This document shows positions 45,748 to 54,715 of a DNA stretch of 64,000 bases, in pieces (position 1 is the first letter of the stretch; every line of letters starts with the position of its first letter). The notes under the pieces are model-generated. The model saw only the letters and a list, made by a program, of their open reading frames with translations, was not told the DNA's origin and searched no databases. The DNA is from CAZFER01 sp964517495 (GTDB taxonomy: Bacteria > Hinthialibacterota > Hinthialibacteria > Hinthialibacterales > Hinthialibacteraceae): contig CAZFER010000031.1 of NCBI GenBank assembly GCA_964517495.1, forward strand, positions 1-64,000, written 5' to 3'. The position numbers and the translations under genes were made by a program.

Positions 45748-47835
45748 TTACTCCTTTTTGATCCAGATAAAGTCGAGACCGATGGTGTTTGTATCATCTT
45801 TTTCATTTTCGTATTGTAATTGCAAGTGATGGGTTCCTTTGGTGAGTTCAAGGCGGTTCGACGTATGGGTGCGTAAAAGGGTTCGATGGGGTTGATACAG
45901 GTTTAATGCCTGGTCTTCGTTCCCCAAGCCGATAAGGTGGCCATCCAAACGGGTAATGATCGAACCGGATTGTGGGGTGCGGGCGGCTACCAGGCGGATG
46001 GTGTAGCGTCCATCCTCGAGAATGGGAAGGATGAGTTCCAGTGTATCACCATCTGATTCAGGATGCCAAACCATGAGTTGGCTTTCCGACCAGAGATTAT
46101 TCTTTTCGAATGTAATATTCGTTTGATTTTTCAGCAGGGCTTCGGCTTGATAAAACTGGGAATTGCTGCCACCCATGCGGGCTTCGGGTTTCCAGTTAGG
46201 GGGAAGGATCTGTTCGCGGACGTCTTCGTTGGTGATCGCCATGTGATCGTCGATCAGGCCGGGGCGTCCATAATGATAGGCGATACGGCCATAAGCGAAG
46301 CCGGGCATGGTATCGTGGCTGAAGAGTTCCATATAAAACGCGATGCGGTATTGGAAGGGCAGGGGATCGAGGATATGCCAGCGATGGTTGGTGACAAAAC
46401 CACGATTGCCAGGGCCATCGTTGCGAGGTTGGCCGCAATAAGGATGCTGCCAGATATCGGCGGATGACCAGGCGTAGTTGTAATAATCTTCCGAACCGGT
46501 GCCGAAGGTGGAGGGTTGAGTGTCGTTATCCACAAAGATCTTTTCATCGCCCTCACCCCACCAATTTCCATATGATGTAGGTATAGTGCCGGTGTTCATG
46601 ATGTAAGAGACAGTACCAACATAAAGCCCCTGGCCGTTGGCGAGCAGGAAGGGGATATCTTCCGGTGGATTGGAGGCGGCGACCAGGCCGTGATCAATGC
46701 GCCAGCGGGCGCGGAAATGCATGGAGTGGTCGTTCCATTGGTAATCCATGGGGAGAACAGAGCCGGTAAGGGTGACATCCTGATCGCCACGGTTATCGAT
46801 AGTGATTTTGCATGAGGTTTCAAACGGCATGGTGAAGCGGCAGACCATGGTCCCATCGGGATGGACCGTGAATGGCGTGGATTGATAAGGATTGATGCCG
46901 GGAGCGGCTCCGAAGAAATCACCGACCGGGCATTGCACCTGCCCCCAGGGGTAATTGTCGAAGGAGATGTGCAGCAAGGTTTGGCGCAGGGCTTTATCAA
47001 TATCCTGGGCATGGAGTTTGAGTGTAAGCCGTTCGATGGCTTGAGACCCTTCGAGGGAGAGTATCTCTTTTTTCTCGCCAGCGGGAATTGAGGCAGCGAG
47101 AGGGATAGGCTCCTGGCTTGAACGATATGGCCAATGGGTGTCAGGATCAGCAAGAGCATCGGCGGTACGGATGATTTGGTCTTTACAGGATTCCAGTTCA
47201 TCCATTTCAAAGGTTTCCACATCAGCGTTGGATTCGTAAAGGCGAACTTGTATTTGGTAGAAGTGGACTTTTTTATGGTTGCCGGTCCAGACGATACGGC
47301 AGTGTTCAGCGAAAGGGATGGGAAAATATCCAGCGTTCCGTTGGCTGAAGGTTCCCTGGAAGATGGATTCGTCCAAGCCTGCGGCTTCGGCGAATTGGGT
47401 GTATTTGGGTTGGAGAAAATCCTGGGCGGGGCCTTGCCAGATGGGGTTTTTGTTGCCATCCAGGTAAAGTTTTATTTCTCCCCCGATGGTTGCAGTCCAA
47501 ACGCGAACAATGACGCCGGGGCCTTCCACATCGCACATCACGTATTGGCCATTGTCTTCATTCTCATCAGGTAACTTGATCACTTCGTCGAAATTGGGGA
47601 TGGGTTCCTGACCGAAACCATCAGAATTTGCAAACCAACCCGGGCCTCCAGGGAGATCGCTGCGGTGGTCGTAGGATGAGAATTGTACCGTTTTGTACGA
47701 TGGTTTGGGAAATTCAGCCAAACGGGTGGTGTTGACCATTTCCTGCAATAGGGTTTCGGTGGTGATTGGTTCAGCGGTGATGAGCAAGGGACTGATGATG
47801 ACGAATAAAAATGCTGAGAATAATGTTTTTTTCAT
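45748..47835 (-). CDS. Secreted GH172 (DUF2961) glycoside hydrolase
   Basis: 695 residues with a Sec signal (6-20). The sequence follows the DUF2961/GH172 family: SSYDHRSDLPGGPGWFANSD (54-73), DVEGPGVIVRVWTA, and YNYAWSSADIW further in the jellyroll, with a beta-sandwich C-terminus (about 560-695) that resembles a carbohydrate-binding module. Characterised GH172 enzymes act on alpha-D-arabinofuranosides, alpha-D-fructofuranosides and difructose anhydrides. It follows the GH127 gene by 22 bases on the same strand; the pair suggests arabinofuranoside-containing glycans. Probably periplasmic or secreted. Confidence 0.9.
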   Translation of the reverse strand: MKKTLFSAFLFVIISPLLITAEPITTETLLQEMVNTTRLAEFPKPSYKTVQFSSYDHRSDLPGGPGWFANSDGFGQEPIPNFDEVIKLPDENEDNGQYVMCDVEGPGVIVRVWTATIGGEIKLYLDGNKNPIWQGPAQDFLQPKYTQFAEAAGLDESIFQGTFSQRNAGYFPIPFAEHCRIVWTGNHKKVHFYQIQVRLYESNADVETFEMDELESCKDQIIRTADALADPDTHWPYRSSQEPIPLAASIPAGEKKEILSLEGSQAIERLTLKLHAQDIDKALRQTLLHISFDNYPWGQVQCPVGDFFGAAPGINPYQSTPFTVHPDGTMVCRFTMPFETSCKITIDNRGDQDVTLTGSVLPMDYQWNDHSMHFRARWRIDHGLVAASNPPEDIPFLLANGQGLYVGTVSYIMNTGTIPTSYGNWWGEGDEKIFVDNDTQPSTFGTGSEDYYNYAWSSADIWQHPYCGQPRNDGPGNRGFVTNHRWHILDPLPFQYRIAFYMELFSHDTMPGFAYGRIAYHYGRPGLIDDHMAITNEDVREQILPPNWKPEARMGGSNSQFYQAEALLKNQTNITFEKNNLWSESQLMVWHPESDGDTLELILPILEDGRYTIRLVAARTPQSGSIITRLDGHLIGLGNEDQALNLYQPHRTLLRTHTSNRLELTKGTHHLQLQYENEKDDTNTIGLDFIWIKKE

Positions 47836-47857
47836 TGGATAATCCTCCTATAAATTT

Positions 47858-50236
47858 TTATTCCAATACGATCCATTCCATGATGCCGCCGCTGAATTCA
47901 TCTTGAAGTTGGACTTTAAGACGGAGGGATTGGGTTTTGATGGGATCGAATGTGACGCGGTTGAATTTATCTTTTTCCACTCCGTAATCGGATGGATTTT
48001 CTACTTCTTTCCACCCGCCGCCTTCTTTGTAGAGGAGTTTCCACGAATTGGGGACGCGGCATTTTCCTTTACCTTCGTCGTCGAACCAATAGACACTGGC
48101 TGATGATAGGGTTTGTGGTTCATCAAAGTCGTATTGCACCCATTCTTCGGTGCCTTTGTGATCCCACCAGGTGAAACGGGGGATAGTGTTGTCATCAGAG
48201 CTGGCTGGTTTTTGCTGGTCGTTGAGGGCACGAATGTTATCGCGGATGTGTGATGCTGAAGGTTCAGCGGAATACGCAATGGTGGGAAGGGGGAGAAAAT
48301 CGGGATGTTCGGGCAGCCATACGGTCATGTCGTCGGGTTTGCGGTTATCCCAGGCGTAGTAGGGGATGGCGGTGAATTTGACTGGTTTGGCTTTTGGGGT
48401 TGTACCATATAATTTTCCCTGCCAGTTGGTTAAATCAGGAGTGATGCCTTCCCCCTGGATGATGGTGAGTCCACCGAGTAAGTAAGGTTTATGAACGGCT
48501 TTGAGTTGGGCATCGGGTGGCAGGGCGATTTGATGAACACTGACCTCGTTATCCACCTGTTCAAGACAGTAAACCAATGGACCGCGTTGAAGGGCGACGC
48601 GGCCACGGTCAGCGGTGACGAGGGGATGAGCTTTTATACGTTTGATGGGCATGGGGAGATGAAGTTCGACATCATCGCCGCTACGCCACTTACGGTTTAG
48701 GCGGGCATAGCCGTTTTTGATTTGGTAATCGGTTTTATAGCCATTGATGCGGATGGTGTGTTCTTCGCTCCATGATGGGATGCGTAATAGGACGTCGAAT
48801 TCAGTTGGGGTGGCGGGATCAATGTTTAGGGTGATGTGGCCATCCCACGGGTAACGGGTATCTTGAGCAAGATTCAGAGTGGTATCCGCGAAGGGGATTT
48901 CTGTTTCACTGGCGATATAGAGATTAACATAGAGTTGGTTGTTGTAATGAGCGTAAATATATTCACCGATTTTGGGGATGAAACGAACCACATTGGTGGG
49001 GCAACATGCGCAACTGAACCAGTGCTGGCGATGGCGGATGCTGCCGCCCTGTTTTCCACCGCTGGTGCTGAATGCTTCAGGTCCGAAACTTTTGAGGGGA
49101 TTGCGGTAAAAGAATTTATCCCCATCGCGGGAGACGCCGGATAGCAGGCCATTGTAGAGTACACGCTCGAAGACATCGGCGTAGCGGCTGTCAGCGTGGA
49201 GTAGGTTAAGTCGGTGGTTAAAGAAGGCCAGGGCGATGGAGGCGCAGGTTTCAGCATAAGCGTTGGCGTTGGGGAGGTCATAACCTCCTGAGAAGCCTTC
49301 TCCATGTCCGGAAACACCGATTCCACCAGTAATGTACATTTTGTGGGAGACGAGGTCATTCCAAATGCGGTCCATAGCCTCAAAATAGCCTTGATCGCCG
49401 GTTATGGCGGCGACATCGGCAACACCACTGAAGAGATACATGGCACGAACCGCATGGCCGTGGACTTCACTTTGTTCGCGCACGGGGAGGTGATCTTGAA
49501 GGGATTTTCCGTATAGATCGCGGTCATGGGGGTGGCCACGTTCATCGATAAAGAATTGAGCCAAGTCCAAATAGCGCTTTTCACCGGTTAGGTGATAGAG
49601 TTTCACCAGCGCCAGTTCGAGTTCTTCGTGGCCGGGAACATCGCGGCGTTTATCAGGGCCAAAGATGGAATCGATAAGATCGGCGAATTTAATGGCAACA
49701 TCGAGCAGAGTGCGTTTGCCGGTGGCCTTGTAATGGGCCACTGCCGCTTCGATGAGATGCCCGGCACAGTAGAGTTCATGGCGCACACGCAGGTTGGTCC
49801 AACGTTTATCAGGTTCAACGAGGGTGTAATAGGTGTTGAGGTAGCCATTGTCCTGCTGAGCGGCAGCTATTTTGGCGATGATTTCGTCAACGTGGCGTTC
49901 AATTTCGGGATCGGGATGCAAGGCGAGATCATATGAGGCGCCTTCGAGGACTTTATAGACATCGGAATCGTTGAAATAAATACCCTCGAAATCGCCTTCC
50001 ATCAGACCAGCGGCTTTGGCGAAATTGCTAATGCGTCCGGTTTTTTCGCACCAATAGAGGTTATGGGGGACGGTAACTTTGTGATTGGCGATGATTTTAG
50101 GCTGCCAGAATTCGTCTTGAATTTTTACCTGGTCGAAAGGTACAGGGGTTAGTTTTTGGAATGGTTTATCGGTAGTGTGAGCCAAAATAGGTAATAACGT
50201 AAGCAACAATAATGAATTCAATATGGAACGGCACAT
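47858..50236 (-). CDS. Secreted GH127 (DUF1680) beta-L-arabinofuranosidase-like
   Basis: 792 residues with a Sec signal. The GH127 fold starts at VKIQDEFWQPKIIANHKVTV and includes VRHELYCAGHLIEAAVAHY. The catalytic and zinc residues of HypBA1 (Glu338, Cys340, Cys417, Cys418) align with Glu329 and Cys331 in YAETCA and with Cys411-Cys412 in ACCPTNV, so the active site looks intact. After the barrel and two beta domains, residues about 630-792 form an F5/8-type-like carbohydrate-binding module. It removes L-arabinofuranose units. First gene of the GH127-GH172 pair. Confidence 0.9.
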   Translation of the reverse strand: MCRSILNSLLLLTLLPILAHTTDKPFQKLTPVPFDQVKIQDEFWQPKIIANHKVTVPHNLYWCEKTGRISNFAKAAGLMEGDFEGIYFNDSDVYKVLEGASYDLALHPDPEIERHVDEIIAKIAAAQQDNGYLNTYYTLVEPDKRWTNLRVRHELYCAGHLIEAAVAHYKATGKRTLLDVAIKFADLIDSIFGPDKRRDVPGHEELELALVKLYHLTGEKRYLDLAQFFIDERGHPHDRDLYGKSLQDHLPVREQSEVHGHAVRAMYLFSGVADVAAITGDQGYFEAMDRIWNDLVSHKMYITGGIGVSGHGEGFSGGYDLPNANAYAETCASIALAFFNHRLNLLHADSRYADVFERVLYNGLLSGVSRDGDKFFYRNPLKSFGPEAFSTSGGKQGGSIRHRQHWFSCACCPTNVVRFIPKIGEYIYAHYNNQLYVNLYIASETEIPFADTTLNLAQDTRYPWDGHITLNIDPATPTEFDVLLRIPSWSEEHTIRINGYKTDYQIKNGYARLNRKWRSGDDVELHLPMPIKRIKAHPLVTADRGRVALQRGPLVYCLEQVDNEVSVHQIALPPDAQLKAVHKPYLLGGLTIIQGEGITPDLTNWQGKLYGTTPKAKPVKFTAIPYYAWDNRKPDDMTVWLPEHPDFLPLPTIAYSAEPSASHIRDNIRALNDQQKPASSDDNTIPRFTWWDHKGTEEWVQYDFDEPQTLSSASVYWFDDEGKGKCRVPNSWKLLYKEGGGWKEVENPSDYGVEKDKFNRVTFDPIKTQSLRLKVQLQDEFSGGIMEWIVLE

Positions 50237-50597
50237 ATCTTATTCTCCCCTATCTGGTTAAATGCTTGGGTATACTATTCGATTTCGTGGGCTGGTTGTC
50301 AATAAGAATGAAGTGATTTTGATGGTTAAAAGTAGGATTGAAATTCCTGATATGCAAATAGACTGTGTCAAATATTTCTGAATTCCTGTTTTTAAAGTTA
50401 ATTAATCGAATCGTAATCATAATTTATTTTATAAATATTATTTTTTTATTTTTTTGATTGATTCCCCTATTCTTTTTTAATTCAATAGGTTAATTTAAAT
50501 AAATTTTCCTTACAATTTTAGTGTATTAAATCGATTAAGCGATTGATTGCAAGGAAAAGGCCGAAAGGCCTAATTTCAATTTTTGGGAGGTATTTTT
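50237..50597. other. AT-rich divergent intergenic region
   Basis: 361 bases between the divergent GH127 gene and the secreted ThuA-like gene, very A/T-rich. The only structured element is AGGCCGAAAGGCCT (50558-50571), a stem with a GAAA loop, followed by the strong ribosome-binding site GGGAGG. No gene was seen. Confidence 0.5.
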
Positions 50598-51389
50598 ATG
50601 AAGTACGGGTTTTTAATTGTTGGGCTTTGCTTGTGTGTTGTATCGACAGTCTCAGCTCAGAACTTGTTTATTGTAACGGATGACCCTCATTTGGAAGTCG
50701 AGGGAGCTGGGAATTTGGGGGATTATCTTCGAGGTTTAGGTTATACGGTAACCGTGGATGAAGGTGATCCGGATCAGGGGACTGAAGCCGTGAGTAAATA
50801 TCGCGGAGCATTGGATGATGATGAGATTGCTCATCTGGAGAGTTTTGATTTAGTTCTTATTCATCGTTCAACAAACAGTGGAAGTTTTGATGATGATGGT
50901 GCCATCGAGCAATGGAATGCATTGGATGTTCCTATATTGTGTGGAAGTTCATATTTGCCGCGAGACTCCCGTTGGTTTTGGATGGATGCAGGCCAAGTAC
51001 GCACCCCGGCTACTGAAATAACCATCGTGGAGCCAGATCATCCTATCGTGGCTGGATTGACTGGCGAATTATATGATACTGCATTGGATATTGACCATTT
51101 GGGTCCTGGGGATGTAGGTGAAGGAACGATTGTGGCTACCATTATGCAAGAAGACGAAGCGGAAGGTACGGCTATTGTGGTTTGGGAACCGGATGATGCT
51201 TTTGCTGAAGCCGGGGGCCAGACTCACACCCAAGCGCGTATTTTTGTGCCTTTCTTCCGTTACCATGAAGATGATGTTGGTGGAACGTTTGAGAATTATA
51301 CGGATAATGGATTAGCCATGATTCATCAGGCCGTTGAATATGGATTGACATTCAGCGGGACAGATGTTGGCGAGTGGACGCTTTATTAA
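50598..51389 (+). CDS. Secreted ThuA-like Rossmann protein with DVxxWxLY C-terminus
   Basis: 263 residues from the ATG at 50598 (GGGAGG 7 bases upstream). The signal peptide is hydrophobic 3-17, ending VSA. The mature protein begins QNLFIVTDDP, then alternates strands and helices as in a ThuA or glutamine-amidotransferase-like fold: GLGYTVTVDEGD, FDLVLIHRSTNSGSF, LDVPILCGSSYLP, TIVEPDHPIVAGL. The last eight residues are DVGEWTLY. The C-terminal half of the protein at 61670 follows the same plan and ends DVSDWALY, so the two are paralogues. Function unknown. A strong terminator follows. Confidence 0.7.
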   Translation: MKYGFLIVGLCLCVVSTVSAQNLFIVTDDPHLEVEGAGNLGDYLRGLGYTVTVDEGDPDQGTEAVSKYRGALDDDEIAHLESFDLVLIHRSTNSGSFDDDGAIEQWNALDVPILCGSSYLPRDSRWFWMDAGQVRTPATEITIVEPDHPIVAGLTGELYDTALDIDHLGPGDVGEGTIVATIMQEDEAEGTAIVVWEPDDAFAEAGGQTHTQARIFVPFFRYHEDDVGGTFENYTDNGLAMIHQAVEYGLTFSGTDVGEWTLY

Positions 51390-51414
51390 TTGTTGAATTG
51401 AAGCGTATAACATT

Positions 51415-51445
51415 AAAAGCCCGGCCATTTGGCCGGGCTTTTTTG
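51415..51445 (+). terminator. Rho-independent terminator
   Basis: AAAAGCCCGGCC (51415-51426) pairs with GGCCGGGCTTTT (51431-51442) around ATTT and is followed by TTTTTT. It ends transcription of the secreted gene; as the A-run also flanks the other side, it may end the convergent Gfo/Idh gene too. Confidence 0.9.
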
Positions 51446-51458
51446 TTAAGTTTTATAA

Positions 51459-52661
51459 TTATGTCCAGACGCGGGTGGTATCATCGCTGAGGTAGGCACG
51501 GCGTTTTTTGTGCCAGGCAACATTGGCCAAGTGAGGTCCGCAGACGGCGGTATGGCCGACCTCGACAGGGGCGTTGGGTTCTTGACGGGAGCGAACGCAG
51601 TCAAGGAAATTTTTGGTGTGGGGTTGCGTGGGAATACCGCCTTTGAATTCGAGAGCGGGTTTGCTGTCTTCCTGCCAGGGTTCTTCGAACAAGCGATAGC
51701 CGTGGCCGTCAAGGATCAGGGTGCCTTTATCGCCTTGGAAAAGGATGGTCCAGCCGTTTTGATAGCGGTTGGTATAGGCGAGCGTCCAGGTGGCGATAAA
51801 GTTGCCGTAGTCATAAGATGCGGAAAATACATCAGGAGTTTCCGAGCCTTTGGTTTGAAACACTTTACCAAAGCATTCGGCGTATTTGGGGGTGCCGCTA
51901 TTCATGTACCACTGGATGACATCCATCAAGTGGGTGCCCTGGTCGGTGACATTTCCACCGGAGAAGTCCCAGAAATAGCGCCAATAGCGATATTTCATCG
52001 GTATGAATTCGACATCTTCTTTGGGGTGGCAGAATTTTTCCCAATCCAGATCGGCATTCAGCGGTTCATTATTGAGGGGATGGTTGTGATGTTGCCAATA
52101 CCATTGGGCGCGCACGAGATGGACATTGCCCAATTTTCCTTCATCGACGATTTTTTTGGCGTTATGGACAGCGGGGGAACTGCGGCGCTGCATTCCAATT
52201 TGGACAATTTGCTTGGAAGCACGAACGGCTTTGACCATGCGGTTGCCTTCTGCGATGGAGTGGGACATGGGTTTTTCACAATAAGCGTCTTTGCCAGCTC
52301 CCACGGCGTCAATAAGTTGTACACCGTGTTGATGTTCGGGGGTGCCAATGAGGACAGCGTCGATGTCCTTGTTATCCAAGAGCTTACGATAGTCGCGATA
52401 GGGTTTGGCTTGATCTCCTGCCCGGCGGAGGCCTTCTTTCAGGTTGGGTTCGAATACATCACAGACGGCGATGAATTCCGCCCCATCTCTCATGAGGTCG
52501 GACATTACGCCGCGTCCACGGCCACCTGAGCCGATAATGCCCATGATGATTTTATCATTAGCACCAAATACTTTGGTATTCAAGAAAAGAGGAGTGGATA
52601 GCAAAGCGCTGGATTGGTTAATAAATCGACGGCGAGATAATCGAGTGTTGGTATGATTCAT
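51459..52661 (-). CDS. Exported Gfo/Idh/MocA oxidoreductase
   Basis: 400 residues with a twin-arginine signal (SRRRFINQSSALLSTPLFL, arginines at 10-12). The NAD fold starts at IIMGIIGSGGRGRG (about 38-51). GTPEHQHGVQ, DAYCEKPMSHS and GGNVTDQGTHLMDVIQWYM are the family's active-site blocks. The TD-x-G-x-H pattern groups it with the copies at 13493 and 16378. It lies upstream, in the same direction as the VOC gene is downstream of its own start; a 42-base gap separates it from that gene. Periplasmic sugar-related activity is likely; substrate unknown. Confidence 0.92.
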   Translation of the reverse strand: MNHTNTRLSRRRFINQSSALLSTPLFLNTKVFGANDKIIMGIIGSGGRGRGVMSDLMRDGAEFIAVCDVFEPNLKEGLRRAGDQAKPYRDYRKLLDNKDIDAVLIGTPEHQHGVQLIDAVGAGKDAYCEKPMSHSIAEGNRMVKAVRASKQIVQIGMQRRSSPAVHNAKKIVDEGKLGNVHLVRAQWYWQHHNHPLNNEPLNADLDWEKFCHPKEDVEFIPMKYRYWRYFWDFSGGNVTDQGTHLMDVIQWYMNSGTPKYAECFGKVFQTKGSETPDVFSASYDYGNFIATWTLAYTNRYQNGWTILFQGDKGTLILDGHGYRLFEEPWQEDSKPALEFKGGIPTQPHTKNFLDCVRSRQEPNAPVEVGHTAVCGPHLANVAWHKKRRAYLSDDTTRVWT

Positions 52662-52703
52662 TATGATATATCCTCCCTAAAGGGTTGATTATAAAAAACT
52701 TGC

Positions 52704-53243
52704 TTATTTCATGGGGCCGATGAGTTCAACAAAGGTGCCATCCGGATCTTTAACCAGGACAAAATGGTTGTCAGCGCCCAGTGGGACAGGAGTTTCACCA
52801 AGGAATTCAACTTTATGTTTTTTGATGCTTTCCACGAATGGCGTCAGATTTTTGACACGGATCGTGAGGTATTGTACACCGGTATGGCTGTGGATGTACT
52901 CATTGGCCTGTGTTTTGGCTTTGTCACCAAAGGTCATCAATTTGAGTTGGGTAGATTCCGAACCGGCTCCTAATTTTAGAACCTGTACTTTGATGGGAAG
53001 GCCATCGGTAAGACCGGAGCGTTTGCCAAAATCTTCGTTTACTTCGAAGGATGGGCGTTCTGGATCTTGGATAAAGCCCAGCACGTTTTTGTAAAAATGG
53101 AGTGACTTATCCAAGTCGGAGGTGATCATGCCAATTTGGATGGTATTGGAGGCGAATTCCATTTTTGAGGATTGTTTCTCGGATACATATCCGACCGCGG
53201 CGATCATGGTTAGGATTAGAATAATAATTCCATATCTCTTCAT
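52704..53243 (-). CDS. VOC-superfamily (glyoxalase-like) protein with N-terminal anchor
   Basis: 179 residues. A hydrophobic N-terminus (5-20) is a signal or membrane anchor. The vicinal-oxygen-chelate fold is visible as two modules: IGMITSDLDKSLHFYKNVLG (first) and YLTIRVKNLTPFVESIKKHK (second), ending FVLVKDPDGTFVELIGP, where Glu is the expected metal ligand. The His ligand is not obvious. Enzymes of this superfamily bind a divalent metal and act on small oxygen compounds. It lies 42 bases upstream of the Gfo/Idh gene on the same strand and is probably in the same transcript. Confidence 0.8.
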   Translation of the reverse strand: MKRYGIIILILTMIAAVGYVSEKQSSKMEFASNTIQIGMITSDLDKSLHFYKNVLGFIQDPERPSFEVNEDFGKRSGLTDGLPIKVQVLKLGAGSESTQLKLMTFGDKAKTQANEYIHSHTGVQYLTIRVKNLTPFVESIKKHKVEFLGETPVPLGADNHFVLVKDPDGTFVELIGPMK

Positions 53244-53433
53244 ATTATTTCTCCTTCATAAAAAATAGGTTATGGTTATATCCTAATTAAATTTACCTTA
53301 AACAAGGTAGGGATGTCCAGAAGTAAAGAAACAGATCAGGGCAATTGATGATTCCAATCCAGTAAAAAGCCGATATAATGGCGGAACGATTTGAATCGGC
53401 GGAAACTGAGATCTTTATATATAGATTGTTGCG

Positions 53434-54408
53434 ATGAAATCAAAAAAACGACTATTGTTATTGTTATTCACCATCGTTATTGTCAGCATTTTGATTATGA
53501 GTGTGGATGCTGAAGTCGCGATAGAAGCATTAAAAGGTGCCAATTGGTGGTATATCGTTGCGGCGGCATTGGTTACGTTAATGTTTCCGCTTTTATGTGC
53601 CATTCGTTGGAATTTGATTGTGTTGCAAATGGGACGGAATTTGGGGGTTTGGGAGAGTTTTAAAATTGTGATGGCAGCCTGGCCATTGGGAACCATCACC
53701 CCGGCGAAGTCCGGTGATTTGATAAAGGTCTTGTTTTTAAAGAAGATATTACCTTACAGTAAAACAACAGGGGTGATATTGGCCGAACGCTTGATGGATG
53801 TGGTGTCATTGTGTGTTTACTCGGTGATTGGGGGGATATTATACGGTTTCGAGCAGGCGGTACTTTTTAGCGGAACAATTCTTGTGGGTGTGGCGGTGTT
53901 TTTTGTGCTTTCCACCTCGTCAATGATCAAATATGTTCCTCAAAAGTGGCGAACGCTGGTGGAAAATGTTTTGGATGCCTCCAAACGCATGTGTTTGCAT
54001 TGGCGGACATTCATTTTAATTGCCATTGTGAGCTTATTTAATTGGTATTTATCATTTTTTCAGGTTTGGTTGTGTTATTTGGCCTTTCATGTGAGTGTTC
54101 CCATGTCATTCACCATTGGTGCTTTTCCCTTATGTATTTTTATTGGCCTGATTCCAGTGACCATATCGGGGATGGGAACGCGGGATAGTGCGATCATTTA
54201 TTTGTTCAAGGATTACGCGCCTTATGAAATCAACCTGGCGGTTGGTTTGTTTTATTCCCTGTTTGGTTATTGGATTTTATCCCTGATGGGTATTCCATTT
54301 ATGCGGGGGGCCATCCAAGGGGCAATTGGCGATGTTCGTGGCGAGGAATTAAAGCGAAATTTGTTGGCAGGACAGGATTTTAAAGAAGATACGACAGAAA
54401 ATTCTTAG
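53434..54408 (+). CDS. Lysylphosphatidylglycerol synthase/flippase-like membrane protein
   Basis: 324 residues with seven or eight membrane helices (about 5-22, 33-52, 75-92, 115-145, 155-175, 195-215, 220-245, 265-290). It belongs to the UPF0104 family related to the flippase domain of lysyl-phosphatidylglycerol synthases: RWNLIVLQMG, PLGTITPAKSGDLIKVLFL, TGVILAERLMDV, and the conserved IPVTISGMGTRDS. These proteins are thought to move lipids or lipid-linked groups across the inner membrane. Neighbours are unrelated (VOC divergent, pckA downstream by 307 bases). Confidence 0.85.
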   Translation: MKSKKRLLLLLFTIVIVSILIMSVDAEVAIEALKGANWWYIVAAALVTLMFPLLCAIRWNLIVLQMGRNLGVWESFKIVMAAWPLGTITPAKSGDLIKVLFLKKILPYSKTTGVILAERLMDVVSLCVYSVIGGILYGFEQAVLFSGTILVGVAVFFVLSTSSMIKYVPQKWRTLVENVLDASKRMCLHWRTFILIAIVSLFNWYLSFFQVWLCYLAFHVSVPMSFTIGAFPLCIFIGLIPVTISGMGTRDSAIIYLFKDYAPYEINLAVGLFYSLFGYWILSLMGIPFMRGAIQGAIGDVRGEELKRNLLAGQDFKEDTTENS

Positions 54409-54715
54409 TTATGTTTATAAACTAGGTAAAAACCTTGTGATTCGGGTCGATTGCGGTTATTATTCTTCAAAATTCAACTAAGAATGACTCACCAAACAGG
54501 AATCACTGCTGCTTATTGATAAGAAATACCTGTGTAGAATGGTGGATTTTTAGGGGAATACAAAAACAACATGCTTTAGCATATTTGACAAGGTAAAACG
54601 CATTCCAACGTTTTTGTCAGTCAACTCATCATGGAGGAATTGTGTACAAGTTGCATAAATGTATACGTTACATCATGGTGGGATATATAAATCCATTCCT
54701 ACTCGGGAGGTAACA
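54409..54715. other. Upstream region of pckA with hairpin
   Basis: 307 bases without a gene. A bulged hairpin pairs TGACA...AAAACG (54586-54600) with CGTTTTTGTCA (54609-54619); its left arm includes TTGACA (54585-54590), a possible -35 box. No good -10 follows. The pckA ribosome-binding site GGGAGG is at the end. The hairpin may be an operator or leader structure. Confidence 0.35.

Noticed and set aside
46596..47459. 287-codon open frame on the minus strand within the GH172 gene
   Set aside because: It is in another frame of the same strand as a protein with clear DUF2961 motifs; its Pro/Ser/Arg-rich translation looks like a shadow.
50558..50571. Riboswitch candidate in the leader of the secreted gene
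   Set aside because: Only one short stem with a GAAA loop is present; no conserved aptamer structure is visible.
51510..52529. 339-codon open frame on the plus strand opposite the Gfo/Idh gene
   Set aside because: It lies fully antisense to a clear, motif-bearing Gfo/Idh protein and its translation has no family resemblance; long antisense frames arise from the codon bias of the real gene.
53346..53381. TTGATG ... TATAAT before the flippase-like gene
   Set aside because: The spacing is about 23 bases, too long for a sigma70 promoter.
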